DNA of 64,000 nt from a virus. This document shows positions 28,107 to 36,005 of this stretch, in pieces (the first letter of the stretch is position 1; each line of letters begins with the position of its first letter). A program made the position numbers and the translations under genes. The notes beneath the pieces are model-generated. The model made no database searches. It was not told the DNA's origin and saw nothing but the letters and a program-made list of their open reading frames with translations. Location: the IMG/VR virus record IMGVR_UViG_3300013005_000002, positions 1-64,000 of that record; one strand, 5' to 3'.

Positions 28107-30449
28107 ATGAAATTGCTAGATGTAAAATTATTGGAAAGTGTTAATGGGACGTATGACCAAACGAGAACCACAACTCAAGGTCGTGTAACCCAGAGAACAA
28201 TTGACTCCAAGCCAGTGCTGGGACCATCACCCACTCGATTTCTTGATGTGTTTTCTGATACTGCTGGCGCATTCACACCTACGACCACATTGTTTGCGAC
28301 TGATAATGGACGAATCTTTATGATCGGTGCCATTGCCGCTGGTGCCATTCCTGTTGTTTGTTATGAAATCAACCAAACTACAGGCGTTCATACCTATGTT
28401 GGTCGTATCAATATTTCTGTTCCTTCATCCCCTGCGATTGTTCACACTATTCGTTCGATTAAAGTAATTGATAACGGAACTTCAGGATGGAAAATTTACA
28501 TTATTGCGACCGGTACTTTATTAGTCGGTGGATCAGGTGTATTGCTTGCGAACAACATTGCACGAGCGGATTTTTCGCAGGTTTCTCCACCCGTCATTCC
28601 ATTTGCAACAGGTAACAACCAAAAAGCTGTTTATCAGCTTGGGAAACTTGCATCATTAAATTCAAGATCAATGACTATTACTCTGGGAACTCCAGTAAAA
28701 TTTAACTTTGTTGGTCATGGTTTTCAAAACAACGATCAAGTCTATTTTACATCGCAAGTTGGTTCTGCTTGGACAACTTCAACATTCGCAATTAACGTTA
28801 AGTATTTCGTGAGAAATGCCTCCGCCAATGACTTTGAACTGTCAGCTTCATTTAACGGCGCTTCAATTGGCGCTGCTGCTGGTCCAACTTCTGTTGTCAT
28901 GCAACCACTAAATCAAGAGATTGATGCCTTTGGTGCTATCATCGACGTTGCAGCAAACAGGCTTTATACGCACGTAGGAACAGCCGCCAATCCACAATAC
29001 TTTGTACGAGACACATCGGTTGCGCCAACTTATTCAACTCAGACAGCGGCTATTGTGGCTGGAACTCCAGGAAAAATCCAAATCAATGCTCATGGATTAA
29101 CTGAAAACGAACCAATTAAGTTTTTAGCTGGATCGTTGCCAGTGGCTTTTGCTCTCAATACGACTTATTTTGTTCGTAATTTGACAGTCAATGATTTTGA
29201 ACTCTCTGCAACAGCAGGCGGTGCTTCAATTACCGTTGTTGGTAGCGCAACAGGCGTAACAGTCGGCAAGTCTTTTGGTTACACTGACTCTCAGTGGTTA
29301 CATCAAACAAGCATCATGCCAGCTATAACTGGTACTCTACTTGCCTCAACTGACGTTGAAGCAATTGCTACACCCGTAAATGCTCCACTCAACGGACCAC
29401 TTCTTAATGGTCAAAAATGTGCTTTCTTTGCGACATCTTCAAACCTTTACCTCGGAAGACTTGACGAGCTTACTGCTGGTGCAACCACATGGCCTTCATT
29501 GACCACGTCTAATATGCTAGGACTGCCTTCTCAGATTGTTACTCCGATTGTGTTAAGTGCCTCATGGTCAGATTCTCTTGATCATGCCATTGTGTTGATT
29601 GGTCAAACCTCAACTAACGCATATAGGTTTATGCTTAAGAAGGTTGAAAATAATAAATTAACAGCTCTTTTTGGTGATATGTGTATGGATTTTTATGAAA
29701 CAACTACTAGAGAGGCATATGAGCTAAGACCAGCATTGCAATATATTAACTTCACAAATCACGCAGGTTGGTTGTTTGCTCTATCTTCAGCAGTAGGACA
29801 AAGAGGTGTTTTTGCAGCAGATTTAAGATCGGATACACTTGCAGATCAAAGTTATATTGTTTCTAAAGTCGTAGATTTTCCAGACAATGCTGTTTTAAAA
29901 AACATTCAAGTTATGAAAGAGCTTGTAAAAACTGGAGGAGAGGTTAAAGTTGAATATAGAACCAGTGGATTTGCTTCTATTTCAGGAGGTTGGTTAGAAT
30001 TAGACCCTGATCAGGAGCTGTCTATTCCTGTAGCAGATAAAATTCAATTTAAATTATCATTTAAAACTTTTTCTTTTGACAGAACTAGCCATGTTCAGAT
30101 TTCTGATATTTTTATTGGGTATGAAGCACAGGAAGATTTATCTGATAACTGGGAATATAGCTACGATGACTCTTCTTCTGGTTCTCCAACTCGTATTGGG
30201 TTCCGTTTAAAACAAACATATGTAACGTCTGTGCCGTCTACACTTAAGTTTCAAGCAGCCGATCTTAGTGGATTAATTCTTGTAAGTCAAACAATTACAA
30301 CAAATCCTTCTAATTTCCAGTATTCTACAGATGGTGGAACAACATGGATTGCTCTTGGAACAATTCCAAACACAGTTGGAACGCTTGTAAGATACACATT
30401 TACAAGTCCTCCAGGAACAGATATTCGTCCGAGTTTAAAGGATAGCTAA
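28107..30449 (+). CDS. Large virion protein with duplicated domain, 780 aa
   Basis: GGAGA precedes the ATG. The middle carries two copies of a domain of roughly 60 residues: both have a GHG/AHG turn, then NxxYFVRN followed by xNDFELSA and GGASI-type ends (around residues 198-265 and 325-390). Such repeats are common in tail fibre and baseplate proteins. The first part, to about base 29640, is clearly richer in G+C (27 of 60 in line 28141) than the rest (15 of 60 in line 29641), so the gene looks like a mosaic. Confidence 0.68.
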   Translation: MKLLDVKLLESVNGTYDQTRTTTQGRVTQRTIDSKPVLGPSPTRFLDVFSDTAGAFTPTTTLFATDNGRIFMIGAIAAGAIPVVCYEINQTTGVHTYVGRINISVPSSPAIVHTIRSIKVIDNGTSGWKIYIIATGTLLVGGSGVLLANNIARADFSQVSPPVIPFATGNNQKAVYQLGKLASLNSRSMTITLGTPVKFNFVGHGFQNNDQVYFTSQVGSAWTTSTFAINVKYFVRNASANDFELSASFNGASIGAAAGPTSVVMQPLNQEIDAFGAIIDVAANRLYTHVGTAANPQYFVRDTSVAPTYSTQTAAIVAGTPGKIQINAHGLTENEPIKFLAGSLPVAFALNTTYFVRNLTVNDFELSATAGGASITVVGSATGVTVGKSFGYTDSQWLHQTSIMPAITGTLLASTDVEAIATPVNAPLNGPLLNGQKCAFFATSSNLYLGRLDELTAGATTWPSLTTSNMLGLPSQIVTPIVLSASWSDSLDHAIVLIGQTSTNAYRFMLKKVENNKLTALFGDMCMDFYETTTREAYELRPALQYINFTNHAGWLFALSSAVGQRGVFAADLRSDTLADQSYIVSKVVDFPDNAVLKNIQVMKELVKTGGEVKVEYRTSGFASISGGWLELDPDQELSIPVADKIQFKLSFKTFSFDRTSHVQISDIFIGYEAQEDLSDNWEYSYDDSSSGSPTRIGFRLKQTYVTSVPSTLKFQAADLSGLILVSQTITTNPSNFQYSTDGGTTWIALGTIPNTVGTLVRYTFTSPPGTDIRPSLKDS

Positions 30450-31537
30450 TGTCTAATTTACTTTTTGCCGGGGGGGCTATCGTACAAGGTACAACCCTTG
30501 GTGCTATATTTGGTAACCAGCTTGTGACAGGAGGAGCGTTTCAGCCCTCCTCACAGGCTTGTATTGTAGATCTAACTCCACCCATTTTTGGAGGAATTAC
30601 CTTTCTTACTAGAGGGGCTTTAGGTCAACTTAGAGCGTCTTGGGCAGCAGCTACCGATCTATCGTCTCCTATCAAATACGAAGTTTATGTACAAGCAGAA
30701 ACAAGTTTAAATTTATTTAATGTTGTAAATATTGCATTTATTACTCCTAACTTACAAGCAGATATATTTTCTTTAGCTAATGGAACTCTTTTGCTATCTG
30801 GAGTTAGATATTATGTTGGAGTTAGAGCGGTAGATTCTATTGGCAATAGAGATAACAATACAATAAATTTCTTTCAAACAACTCCTGGGATTACCGGAGC
30901 AACAAATGCAGAAATCAATGGAGTATTTGCAGTAAATACAAACAATCAACTTATTGCTAGTTTTTGGGTTAATGATAATGATGGCGTTATAAATAATCCT
31001 AGTAGATTAGGGTTAGCTAGTTATGTAATTTACGATCAAAACGGTAATCTTGTGCCTAGCATGGCTCAAAATAATATTACAGCAGACGCTGAGGGATTTT
31101 ACGAAATTACTCCTGTAAATTCTGTTTTAAGTTTAGATAATACATTTTACACAGTTAAAGTAACTATTTATGTTGATGGTATTGCTATTGTTTATAATCT
31201 ACCAATCAGCTATGCTGAAGCTGGTCAGCAATATGAACCAAGAGCAGTGTTCTCTATTGATGCAGCAAATCAGTTACAAGCTACTATTTGGATTACTAAA
31301 AATGGAGAACAGATTAGTAGTAATTTAGGAACTGCTTCTTACGCAGTTTATAACAAAGAAGGAACAGCTTTAGGAATATCTCAATCGGGAATTATTGCAG
31401 ACGTTAATGGTCTATATAAAACAACTCCAGTATTAGCAACAGCTTTAACAGACTTGACGCATTATACTGTACTATTTAACATAACAGCAGATGGTGCAGT
31501 AAGAAAAGGCGCAATTGGTATCACGGTGGCCGACTAA
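30449..31537 (+). CDS. Fibre-like protein with fibronectin-type region, 362 aa
   Basis: The start is in a TAATG overlap with the preceding gene. Residues about 40-140 look like a fibronectin-III-type beta sandwich (LRASWAAATDLSSPIKYEVYV, YYVGVRAVDSIGNRD). After it come two similar blocks of about 95 residues, each with INGVFAVNTNNQLIASFWV- or AVFSIDAANQLQATIWI-like openings. Likely a virion surface protein that touches the host; exact role unknown. Confidence 0.65.
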   Translation: MSNLLFAGGAIVQGTTLGAIFGNQLVTGGAFQPSSQACIVDLTPPIFGGITFLTRGALGQLRASWAAATDLSSPIKYEVYVQAETSLNLFNVVNIAFITPNLQADIFSLANGTLLLSGVRYYVGVRAVDSIGNRDNNTINFFQTTPGITGATNAEINGVFAVNTNNQLIASFWVNDNDGVINNPSRLGLASYVIYDQNGNLVPSMAQNNITADAEGFYEITPVNSVLSLDNTFYTVKVTIYVDGIAIVYNLPISYAEAGQQYEPRAVFSIDAANQLQATIWITKNGEQISSNLGTASYAVYNKEGTALGISQSGIIADVNGLYKTTPVLATALTDLTHYTVLFNITADGAVRKGAIGITVAD

Positions 31538-32082
31538 TGGCTAGTAGAAGAGTAATGATGCTTACTAATAATGAATATATACAACCACTTAAGTTGTCAT
31601 TTAATAATAAAAAAGTTATTACACCAAATGCTGCATATAATTCTATTATAACAAAAATTAGTTTTGAAAGACCACAAAATAAAGAGTATCGAGTAAAAGC
31701 CTGGTTGCGATTTAATTCAAACACATTTAATGGTGTACAAATGGTAGGCTCTCTTTTTAGAGGTAAAACGGCTAAAACAATTGCTAGTTGTACATTTAAA
31801 ATATACTCAATAGATGTTACTGATAATTGGACAGAAACTTTGCTTGTAACAACATCAGGAACAGCAGTTAATCAAAATAAGTTTACAGCAAGTTCACCTG
31901 AGTCGGCTTTGGCTCCTGCATTTCTGACTGGTGAATTAACTTATAAAATGGAAGTTGAAATTACAAGATTTAGTAAAACTTATTCTGATATATTTTATTT
32001 TAATCACTTGGGTATTTACGATAGTTTTATTCGACTTAAAAATGATGTAGAGTTTTTAGATATAACTAAAAAAGATTTATAA
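31537..32082 (+). CDS. Hypothetical virion-associated protein, 181 aa
   Basis: TAATG overlap with the gene upstream. All-beta appearance with KIYSIDVTDNWTETLLVT, like phage proteins that form collar or fibre-tip beta sandwiches. It closes the rightward 27119 block. Function unknown. Confidence 0.62.
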   Translation: MASRRVMMLTNNEYIQPLKLSFNNKKVITPNAAYNSIITKISFERPQNKEYRVKAWLRFNSNTFNGVQMVGSLFRGKTAKTIASCTFKIYSIDVTDNWTETLLVTTSGTAVNQNKFTASSPESALAPAFLTGELTYKMEVEITRFSKTYSDIFYFNHLGIYDSFIRLKNDVEFLDITKKDL

Positions 32083-32091
32083 GGTAAAAAA

Positions 32092-32241
32092 ATGGCTAGA
32101 ATTACAGCTAAAGAAGCACCTAAAAAATTAACTAAAAAAATATCTATAAAAAGAATTATGGATTTATTGCAGTTTGTAGCTATTTGCTATCTAGTTCTGG
32201 AACAGAGCAAGCTCCTCGATAAGATCCTTTTATTGTTTTAA
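32092..32241 (+). CDS. Possible small amphipathic protein, 49 aa
   Basis: A frame of 49 residues with AAGGT before its ATG, directly following the block. The first 20 residues are strongly basic, then a hydrophobic stretch (IMDLLQFVAICYLVL). It would overlap the convergent leftward gene by 62 bases, so it may be chance. Confidence 0.4.
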   Translation: MARITAKEAPKKLTKKISIKRIMDLLQFVAICYLVLEQSKLLDKILLLF

Positions 32242-32395
32242 AAAATTCAACAACACAAGGTTTTCTTATTCCTATACAATACATTTTTAGTTCCGAAAAT
32301 CCAGCAATGTCTTCCTTAGACCAAGGAGGACTAACGTTAGTTTTCATTGGTTTACAAGTAGCAGATAATACAGTAAATAATAATAAATTTATCAA
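32180..32395 (-). CDS. Small exported or lipoprotein-like protein, 71 aa, TTG start
   Basis: Starts at TTG 32395 in a TTGA overlap. The first 13 residues (MINLLLFTVLSATC) look like a short signal peptide with a lipobox-like LSATC. Three more cysteines occur (about residues 40, 47, 63), suggesting an extracytoplasmic disulfide-linked protein. Function unknown. Envelope location inferred. Confidence 0.58.
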   Translation of the reverse strand: MINLLLFTVLSATCKPMKTNVSPPWSKEDIAGFSELKMYCIGIRKPCVVEFFKTIKGSYRGACSVPELDSK

Positions 32396-32571
32396 AATGT
32401 ATCCTCATATTTTCTAATTTCTTTATTACAATAACAACAATGACTTGTAATTTTTGTTATCCTTTTATTTTTAAAAGAATAAAAATGTATTTCAGTTATT
32501 TTAAATTTATGCTTACATAAATCAAATAAATCTACTAAATTAGTGTAAATTTGTTTTATTTTTTTTATCAT
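32392..32571 (-). CDS. Small protein with C-terminal CxxC motif, 59 aa
   Basis: A frame of 59 residues, lysine-rich, with HCCYC near residues 44-48 that could hold zinc together with an earlier Cys/His. Start ATG 32571 overlaps the upstream gene by 32 bases; stop forms TTGA with the next start. Function unknown. Confidence 0.58.
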   Translation of the reverse strand: MIKKIKQIYTNLVDLFDLCKHKFKITEIHFYSFKNKRITKITSHCCYCNKEIRKYEDTF

Positions 32572-32785
32572 TACTATCTTCTATTGATTCAATTTTTTCT
32601 ACTTCCATGCCAGTACTTTCTACGGCATCCATAACGAATTGTTCTGTTCCAACGATAAGACCATGCACGTTGTCTTCTTCAGATTCAACAATAGGAATAC
32701 CAATAATCCACCCAAGCTCTTCTACAATTTCAGTTAAAGCTTGAATTAATTCTTGTTGACGTTCTGTTGATAGTTCAGTTTTCAA
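32540..32785 (-). CDS. Hypothetical acidic protein, 81 aa
   Basis: Begins ELSTERQQELIQALTEIVEE (one helix), then GIPIVESEED and a Glu-rich C-terminus. Overlaps the upstream gene by 11 bases. No known family recognised. Confidence 0.68.
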   Translation of the reverse strand: MKTELSTERQQELIQALTEIVEELGWIIGIPIVESEEDNVHGLIVGTEQFVMDAVESTGMEVEKIESIEDSNDKKNKTNLH

Positions 32786-32975
32786 GCTTTACCTCCTGGT
32801 AAATTACTTCTTCAATATCTCCACTTGTTTTACTAAATGATACGTTTACAAACTTAGTATTTATAATACTAGGATTAACATAATAGCCAGTCATTGACAT
32901 AAAATCAAAAACTTTATTTATATCTGATTCAATAAAAGATCCATCTAATCTTAGAATTTTAATTCTATACGTCAT
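32775..32975 (-). CDS. Hypothetical protein, 66 aa
   Basis: Small beta-rich protein (TYRIKILRLDGSFIESDINK, FVNVSFSKTSGD). Start overlaps the upstream stop by 11 bases. Function unknown. Confidence 0.68.
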   Translation of the reverse strand: MTYRIKILRLDGSFIESDINKVFDFMSMTGYYVNPSIINTKFVNVSFSKTSGDIEEVIYQEVKLEN

Positions 32976-33189
32976 CTTTTAACCTCACTGATTTAGTCAA
33001 TTCTGGAAATTTACTTACAGATTCGGGGTGTACGTGTATTGTTACAAATTCACTTTTTAAATTACTAGCTTTAAGTGTTAGTTTAGATTCATTAGGTTCG
33101 ATGTATATATCTACACTACTCCCTGGACATTTCTTAGTTAAATACTCAGTAATTTCTTTTACATCACTTGCGCTTATTTTAAATCCCAT
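32965..33189 (-). CDS. Hypothetical protein, 74 aa
   Basis: Helix (ASDVKEITEYLTKKCPG) then beta strands (VDIYIEPNESKLTLKAS). Begins in a TAATG overlap with the upstream gene. Unknown. Confidence 0.68.
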   Translation of the reverse strand: MGFKISASDVKEITEYLTKKCPGSSVDIYIEPNESKLTLKASNLKSEFVTIHVHPESVSKFPELTKSVRLKDDV

Positions 33190-33440
33190 TAAAACTCCAT
33201 TTTATATGTTATTCTTTTATCAACAATTACGCTATACATTGTTCCAAAAAAAGGTATATACTTTTCATACTGTTTAGGTAATATTTCTTTTTGGATTCTT
33301 CTAAAAACTTCTTCTCCTAAAGCATCTACTCCATAAAATTTAGCAACAGCATCAATAGTTTTTTTTTGCATCTGCTCTTCTGTATAAGTTTGAGCATTGC
33401 AAATACTAGTTAAAAGACTTAGGATTAGTAATATTTTCAT
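33189..33440 (-). CDS. Small exported protein, 83 aa
   Basis: The ATG at 33440 is preferred to 33449 because it gives a clean signal peptide (MKILLILSLLTSICNAQT, cleavage expected after the NA). The mature part is helical with EVFRRIQKEILPKQYEKY and ends YKMEF. Probably periplasmic. Overlaps the upstream gene by 35 bases. Confidence 0.65.
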   Translation of the reverse strand: MKILLILSLLTSICNAQTYTEEQMQKKTIDAVAKFYGVDALGEEVFRRIQKEILPKQYEKYIPFFGTMYSVIVDKRITYKMEF

Positions 33441-34764
33441 ATATCTCATCTTCTAATAGTACCATAACTGCAAGCTCACTTAAACCACTAAATACTCTAT
33501 CTCCTGTATTTAATTGATTGTATTGGTCTAATTTATCTCCATAAGCAAATTCTGAGTGCTTTAGTAATCCTAGAGGAATTGGAGTTGTATTAGTTTTAAG
33601 TCCAATAGAATTATCATAGGTCCAGGTTAATGGATCTTCTTCATACATATATTCTTTAGCTTCTTCTAAGTACTTAGCGGTAATCATGTCTGGTGCTACT
33701 TCTTTAATTAATCCAACAAAATACAAGTTATACCAGGATTTACTTAAGTTAAAGATATATCTAAGCGCAAATCTATACACAAACTTTTCAACCTTAGTGT
33801 CAGCAAGCTTTAAAAGGATGTAAAGCGCATGAACACAATTGGCATCATTGAAATATCCACGTCTATCTGGTAAATATGCGGTAGGTAATAATGATAACAA
33901 TGAATAACCTTTTTTATAGAAAAGATTCCAATATTCTTTTTCACTGCTTTTGGATTTATTCTTTTTAGCGTTAGTTTTAAGTGCTGCCAGAATTGTTAAA
34001 GCTTGTGCTCCTACAGTTTCTAGTCCAGGTTGAAACATTGCCCGACTGGATTTCATTCTTACTGCCTCTGGTCTTAAACTAGCTTCTTTTAATCGTTTAT
34101 TCCATAGAGTTTTATATGGTTCATCTGGTGGTTCTTGTGCTTCAAGTATAGAATAATCAAACTCTATGATATTACTAACTAATTGGTCATATTTTTCAAG
34201 AAGCAGTTCTTGAGATGAATTTTGTAAATTAGTATCAAGCATAGCTAAAGATAAACCTAAAAGCATATCACCTGATGTAGATTTCATATTAAATATAAAT
34301 TTATTCTCTGTGTAATCCCACTTGTAGCCGCGAGCTAAGTAGTTACCTTGCATACACTGAGTAAGAGCATAATCCATCTGAGCATTTCTTTTGCCTAGTT
34401 TAGACATTAAAAATACATACTGACCATGTCTCAATAGCTGATGGTCCGGACTGTGGTTTGCTCCGTTTAAAACATCAATAAGCTTATTTCTAGGTAAGTA
34501 TAGCTCATAGAATTCATTCTTAAGTACAGGAAGAAATTTAAGGATTTTTTGCATCCGTTGAGTCTTTTGCGTTTTATTTAAACGCCTAGCGACAGGAGGA
34601 CGTTTTTTATATTTAAATTTATTGTATAAAATACCGTAGATGCCTAAACATCCAATAAGTAATAGTTTAATTGGAAGACTAATCCAATGTAAAGTATCTC
34701 TAATAATATTTTTAAATGTATTGGTTTTAACATCAGTAACAATTTCTAAATATTTATTTAACAC
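33406..34764 (-). CDS. Membrane-anchored helical phage protein, 452 aa
   Basis: Starts at GTG 34764. One membrane span (about residues 28-47, LPIKLLLIGCLGIYGILY) is followed by a basic stop-transfer. A long alpha-helical region follows, with HQLLRHGQYVFLMSKLGKRN and many Leu/Tyr helices, reminiscent of alpha/alpha toroids but with no catalytic residues I can name. Found between tiny genes in a leftward unit driven by the promoter at 35132-35160. Function unknown. Confidence 0.7.
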   Translation of the reverse strand: MLNKYLEIVTDVKTNTFKNIIRDTLHWISLPIKLLLIGCLGIYGILYNKFKYKKRPPVARRLNKTQKTQRMQKILKFLPVLKNEFYELYLPRNKLIDVLNGANHSPDHQLLRHGQYVFLMSKLGKRNAQMDYALTQCMQGNYLARGYKWDYTENKFIFNMKSTSGDMLLGLSLAMLDTNLQNSSQELLLEKYDQLVSNIIEFDYSILEAQEPPDEPYKTLWNKRLKEASLRPEAVRMKSSRAMFQPGLETVGAQALTILAALKTNAKKNKSKSSEKEYWNLFYKKGYSLLSLLPTAYLPDRRGYFNDANCVHALYILLKLADTKVEKFVYRFALRYIFNLSKSWYNLYFVGLIKEVAPDMITAKYLEEAKEYMYEEDPLTWTYDNSIGLKTNTTPIPLGLLKHSEFAYGDKLDQYNQLNTGDRVFSGLSELAVMVLLEDEIYENITNPKSFN

Positions 34765-34922
34765 AAATAATCTCCTAAATTAAAAAATTCATCTTCTCTA
34801 AGAATATCTACAGTATCAACTAATTTAGTAGTATATTTAATAAAAAAGTTATCCCTAAAAAATGGGTATTTTTTAGCTAATATACCAGGAGTGTCTACCT
34901 CTATTTTTTGATATCTTTTCAT
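34758..34922 (-). CDS. MKKY-family tiny protein (MKRYQKI), 54 aa
   Basis: The only member with R at position 3: M-K-R-Y-Q-K-I. YPFF (residues 19-22) lies earlier than in most members, and the C-terminus is acidic. ATGA overlap with the upstream gene and a 7-base overlap with the large membrane protein gene downstream. Confidence 0.65.
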   Translation of the reverse strand: MKRYQKIEVDTPGILAKKYPFFRDNFFIKYTTKLVDTVDILREDEFFNLGDYLC

Positions 34923-35125
34923 AGTTCCCATAACTTTTCATACCATTTAATTAGCGCGTCTTCTGCTTGATGTTTTTTCTTAGTCTCATTGTAGTACGCG
35001 GCTAAATCCATTTCAAGAGAAAAAAGACATTGCTTAAATAAAGTTTTGTTTCTTCTATTATAAGCTTCAGCCAAAGCGTCTATATCGTTTAATACACTTT
35101 TATTTAATCTAATTTCTTTAAACAT
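34919..35125 (-). CDS. Hypothetical helical protein, 68 aa
   Basis: The ATG at 35125 is taken because it lies 6 bases past a -10 box; an in-frame ATG further up would be before the promoter. Starts FKEIRLNKSVLNDIDALAEA and is helical throughout. Possibly a small regulator or ribbon-helix-helix-like protein; not certain. Confidence 0.62.
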   Translation of the reverse strand: MFKEIRLNKSVLNDIDALAEAYNRRNKTLFKQCLFSLEMDLAAYYNETKKKHQAEDALIKWYEKLWEL

Positions 35126-35131
35126 ATTAGT

Positions 35132-35160
35132 AGCATAGCACATCTTGGGTATAAAAGCAA
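35132..35160 (-). promoter_or_regulatory. Leftward sigma70-like promoter, leaderless
   Basis: On the minus strand TTGCTT (35160-35155), 17-base spacer, TATGCT (35137-35132). The ATG at 35125 follows 6 bases after. Confidence 0.6.
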
Positions 35161-35167
35161 GAAGATT

Positions 35168-35177
35168 AACAAGTTAG
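35168..35177 (+). promoter_or_regulatory. Phage promoter-like motif (TTAACAAGTTAG)
   Basis: Back-to-back with a leftward promoter, about 105 bases before the first gene of the packaging block. The upstream TATAAAAGCAAG is shared with the 27095 copy. Confidence 0.6.
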
Positions 35178-35281
35178 ACTGTAAACCTTTGATTTCATAC
35201 AAACGGCATAGTGGTGTTTCCACAATATAAATATAGGCCATGACGTACAAATCATTGTTTTTACTAAAGAAAAGGTAATAT

Positions 35282-35569
35282 ATGAATAAGATGAATGAAT
35301 TCTTATCAAAACTACCAGAGATGGCGTTTTTGATTTTTTCAATAAGACTTGCCATATTAGGCGCATCTATTGGTGACGCTTTAGCTCTAATCTCAGTTGT
35401 TGCTTATATTGCATATAAACAATTTATTGAGGCTGGAGTAGTTAAAAAGTCAGACGAAGTTAACATTCGGTTGGAAGAATTAGAAAAATCTATTTCTGCA
35501 TTAAAAATGGACAAAGTGATTCAGAGAGGTCCACAACCAAATGAGCAAAAAACAAAAAGATACTTCTAA
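35282..35569 (+). CDS. Small membrane protein with coiled coil, holin candidate, 95 aa
   Basis: AAGGT precedes the ATG. Residues about 14-45 are hydrophobic (MAFLIFSIRLAILGASIGDALALISVVAYIAY in two halves, one or two spans), followed by a charged coiled coil. Position just before the terminase genes and the size fit a holin or holin-like protein, but no diagnostic feature proves it. Confidence 0.55.
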   Translation: MNKMNEFLSKLPEMAFLIFSIRLAILGASIGDALALISVVAYIAYKQFIEAGVVKKSDEVNIRLEELEKSISALKMDKVIQRGPQPNEQKTKRYF

Positions 35570-36005
35570 GACAGAAGTAGCAACAATTCATGAACTTGCT
35601 GAAAAATTTGTTCAAACTACAGTTGTAGAAAAATTTGAACAGGACAATGTCTCTTTAGCTCAAGAGATTATTAATTTAAAACAACAATTATCAGAAAAAA
35701 CTAAACATATTCAACACTTAGAAGATATACTAAAACATACAGTATCTTCCTATTCCCCTGTTTTTAATGAAGTAACAGATGAGGAAATGATTGCATTAAA
35801 GCAATTAGAGCGCCTTAAAGAAGCAGCACAAATTAGACCATTAAGTCTAGAAGAAGTGCGCATATACGATTTATTAGTAAAAAATAAAAGATTAGCACAA
35901 GGTAAAGAAACTGGGATTATTGACACAGTTAAATTACCACAAGATAAAAAAGAATTAATTAAAATTGCAGCTAAAAAGATTCAAGTAGTAGACCAAGATG
36001 AATAA
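35541..36005 (+). CDS. Putative small terminase subunit, 154 aa
   Basis: Directly upstream of the large terminase with an 8-base overlap. An N-terminal coiled coil (residues about 25-65) is followed by a helical segment EVTDEEMIALKQLERLKEA and KPLSLEEVR-like LSLEEVRIYDLLVKNKRLAQGK, which I associate with proteins at this place in other phages. No clear HTH. Assignment rests mainly on position. Confidence 0.5.
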   Translation: MSKKQKDTSKTEVATIHELAEKFVQTTVVEKFEQDNVSLAQEIINLKQQLSEKTKHIQHLEDILKHTVSSYSPVFNEVTDEEMIALKQLERLKEAAQIRPLSLEEVRIYDLLVKNKRLAQGKETGIIDTVKLPQDKKELIKIAAKKIQVVDQDE

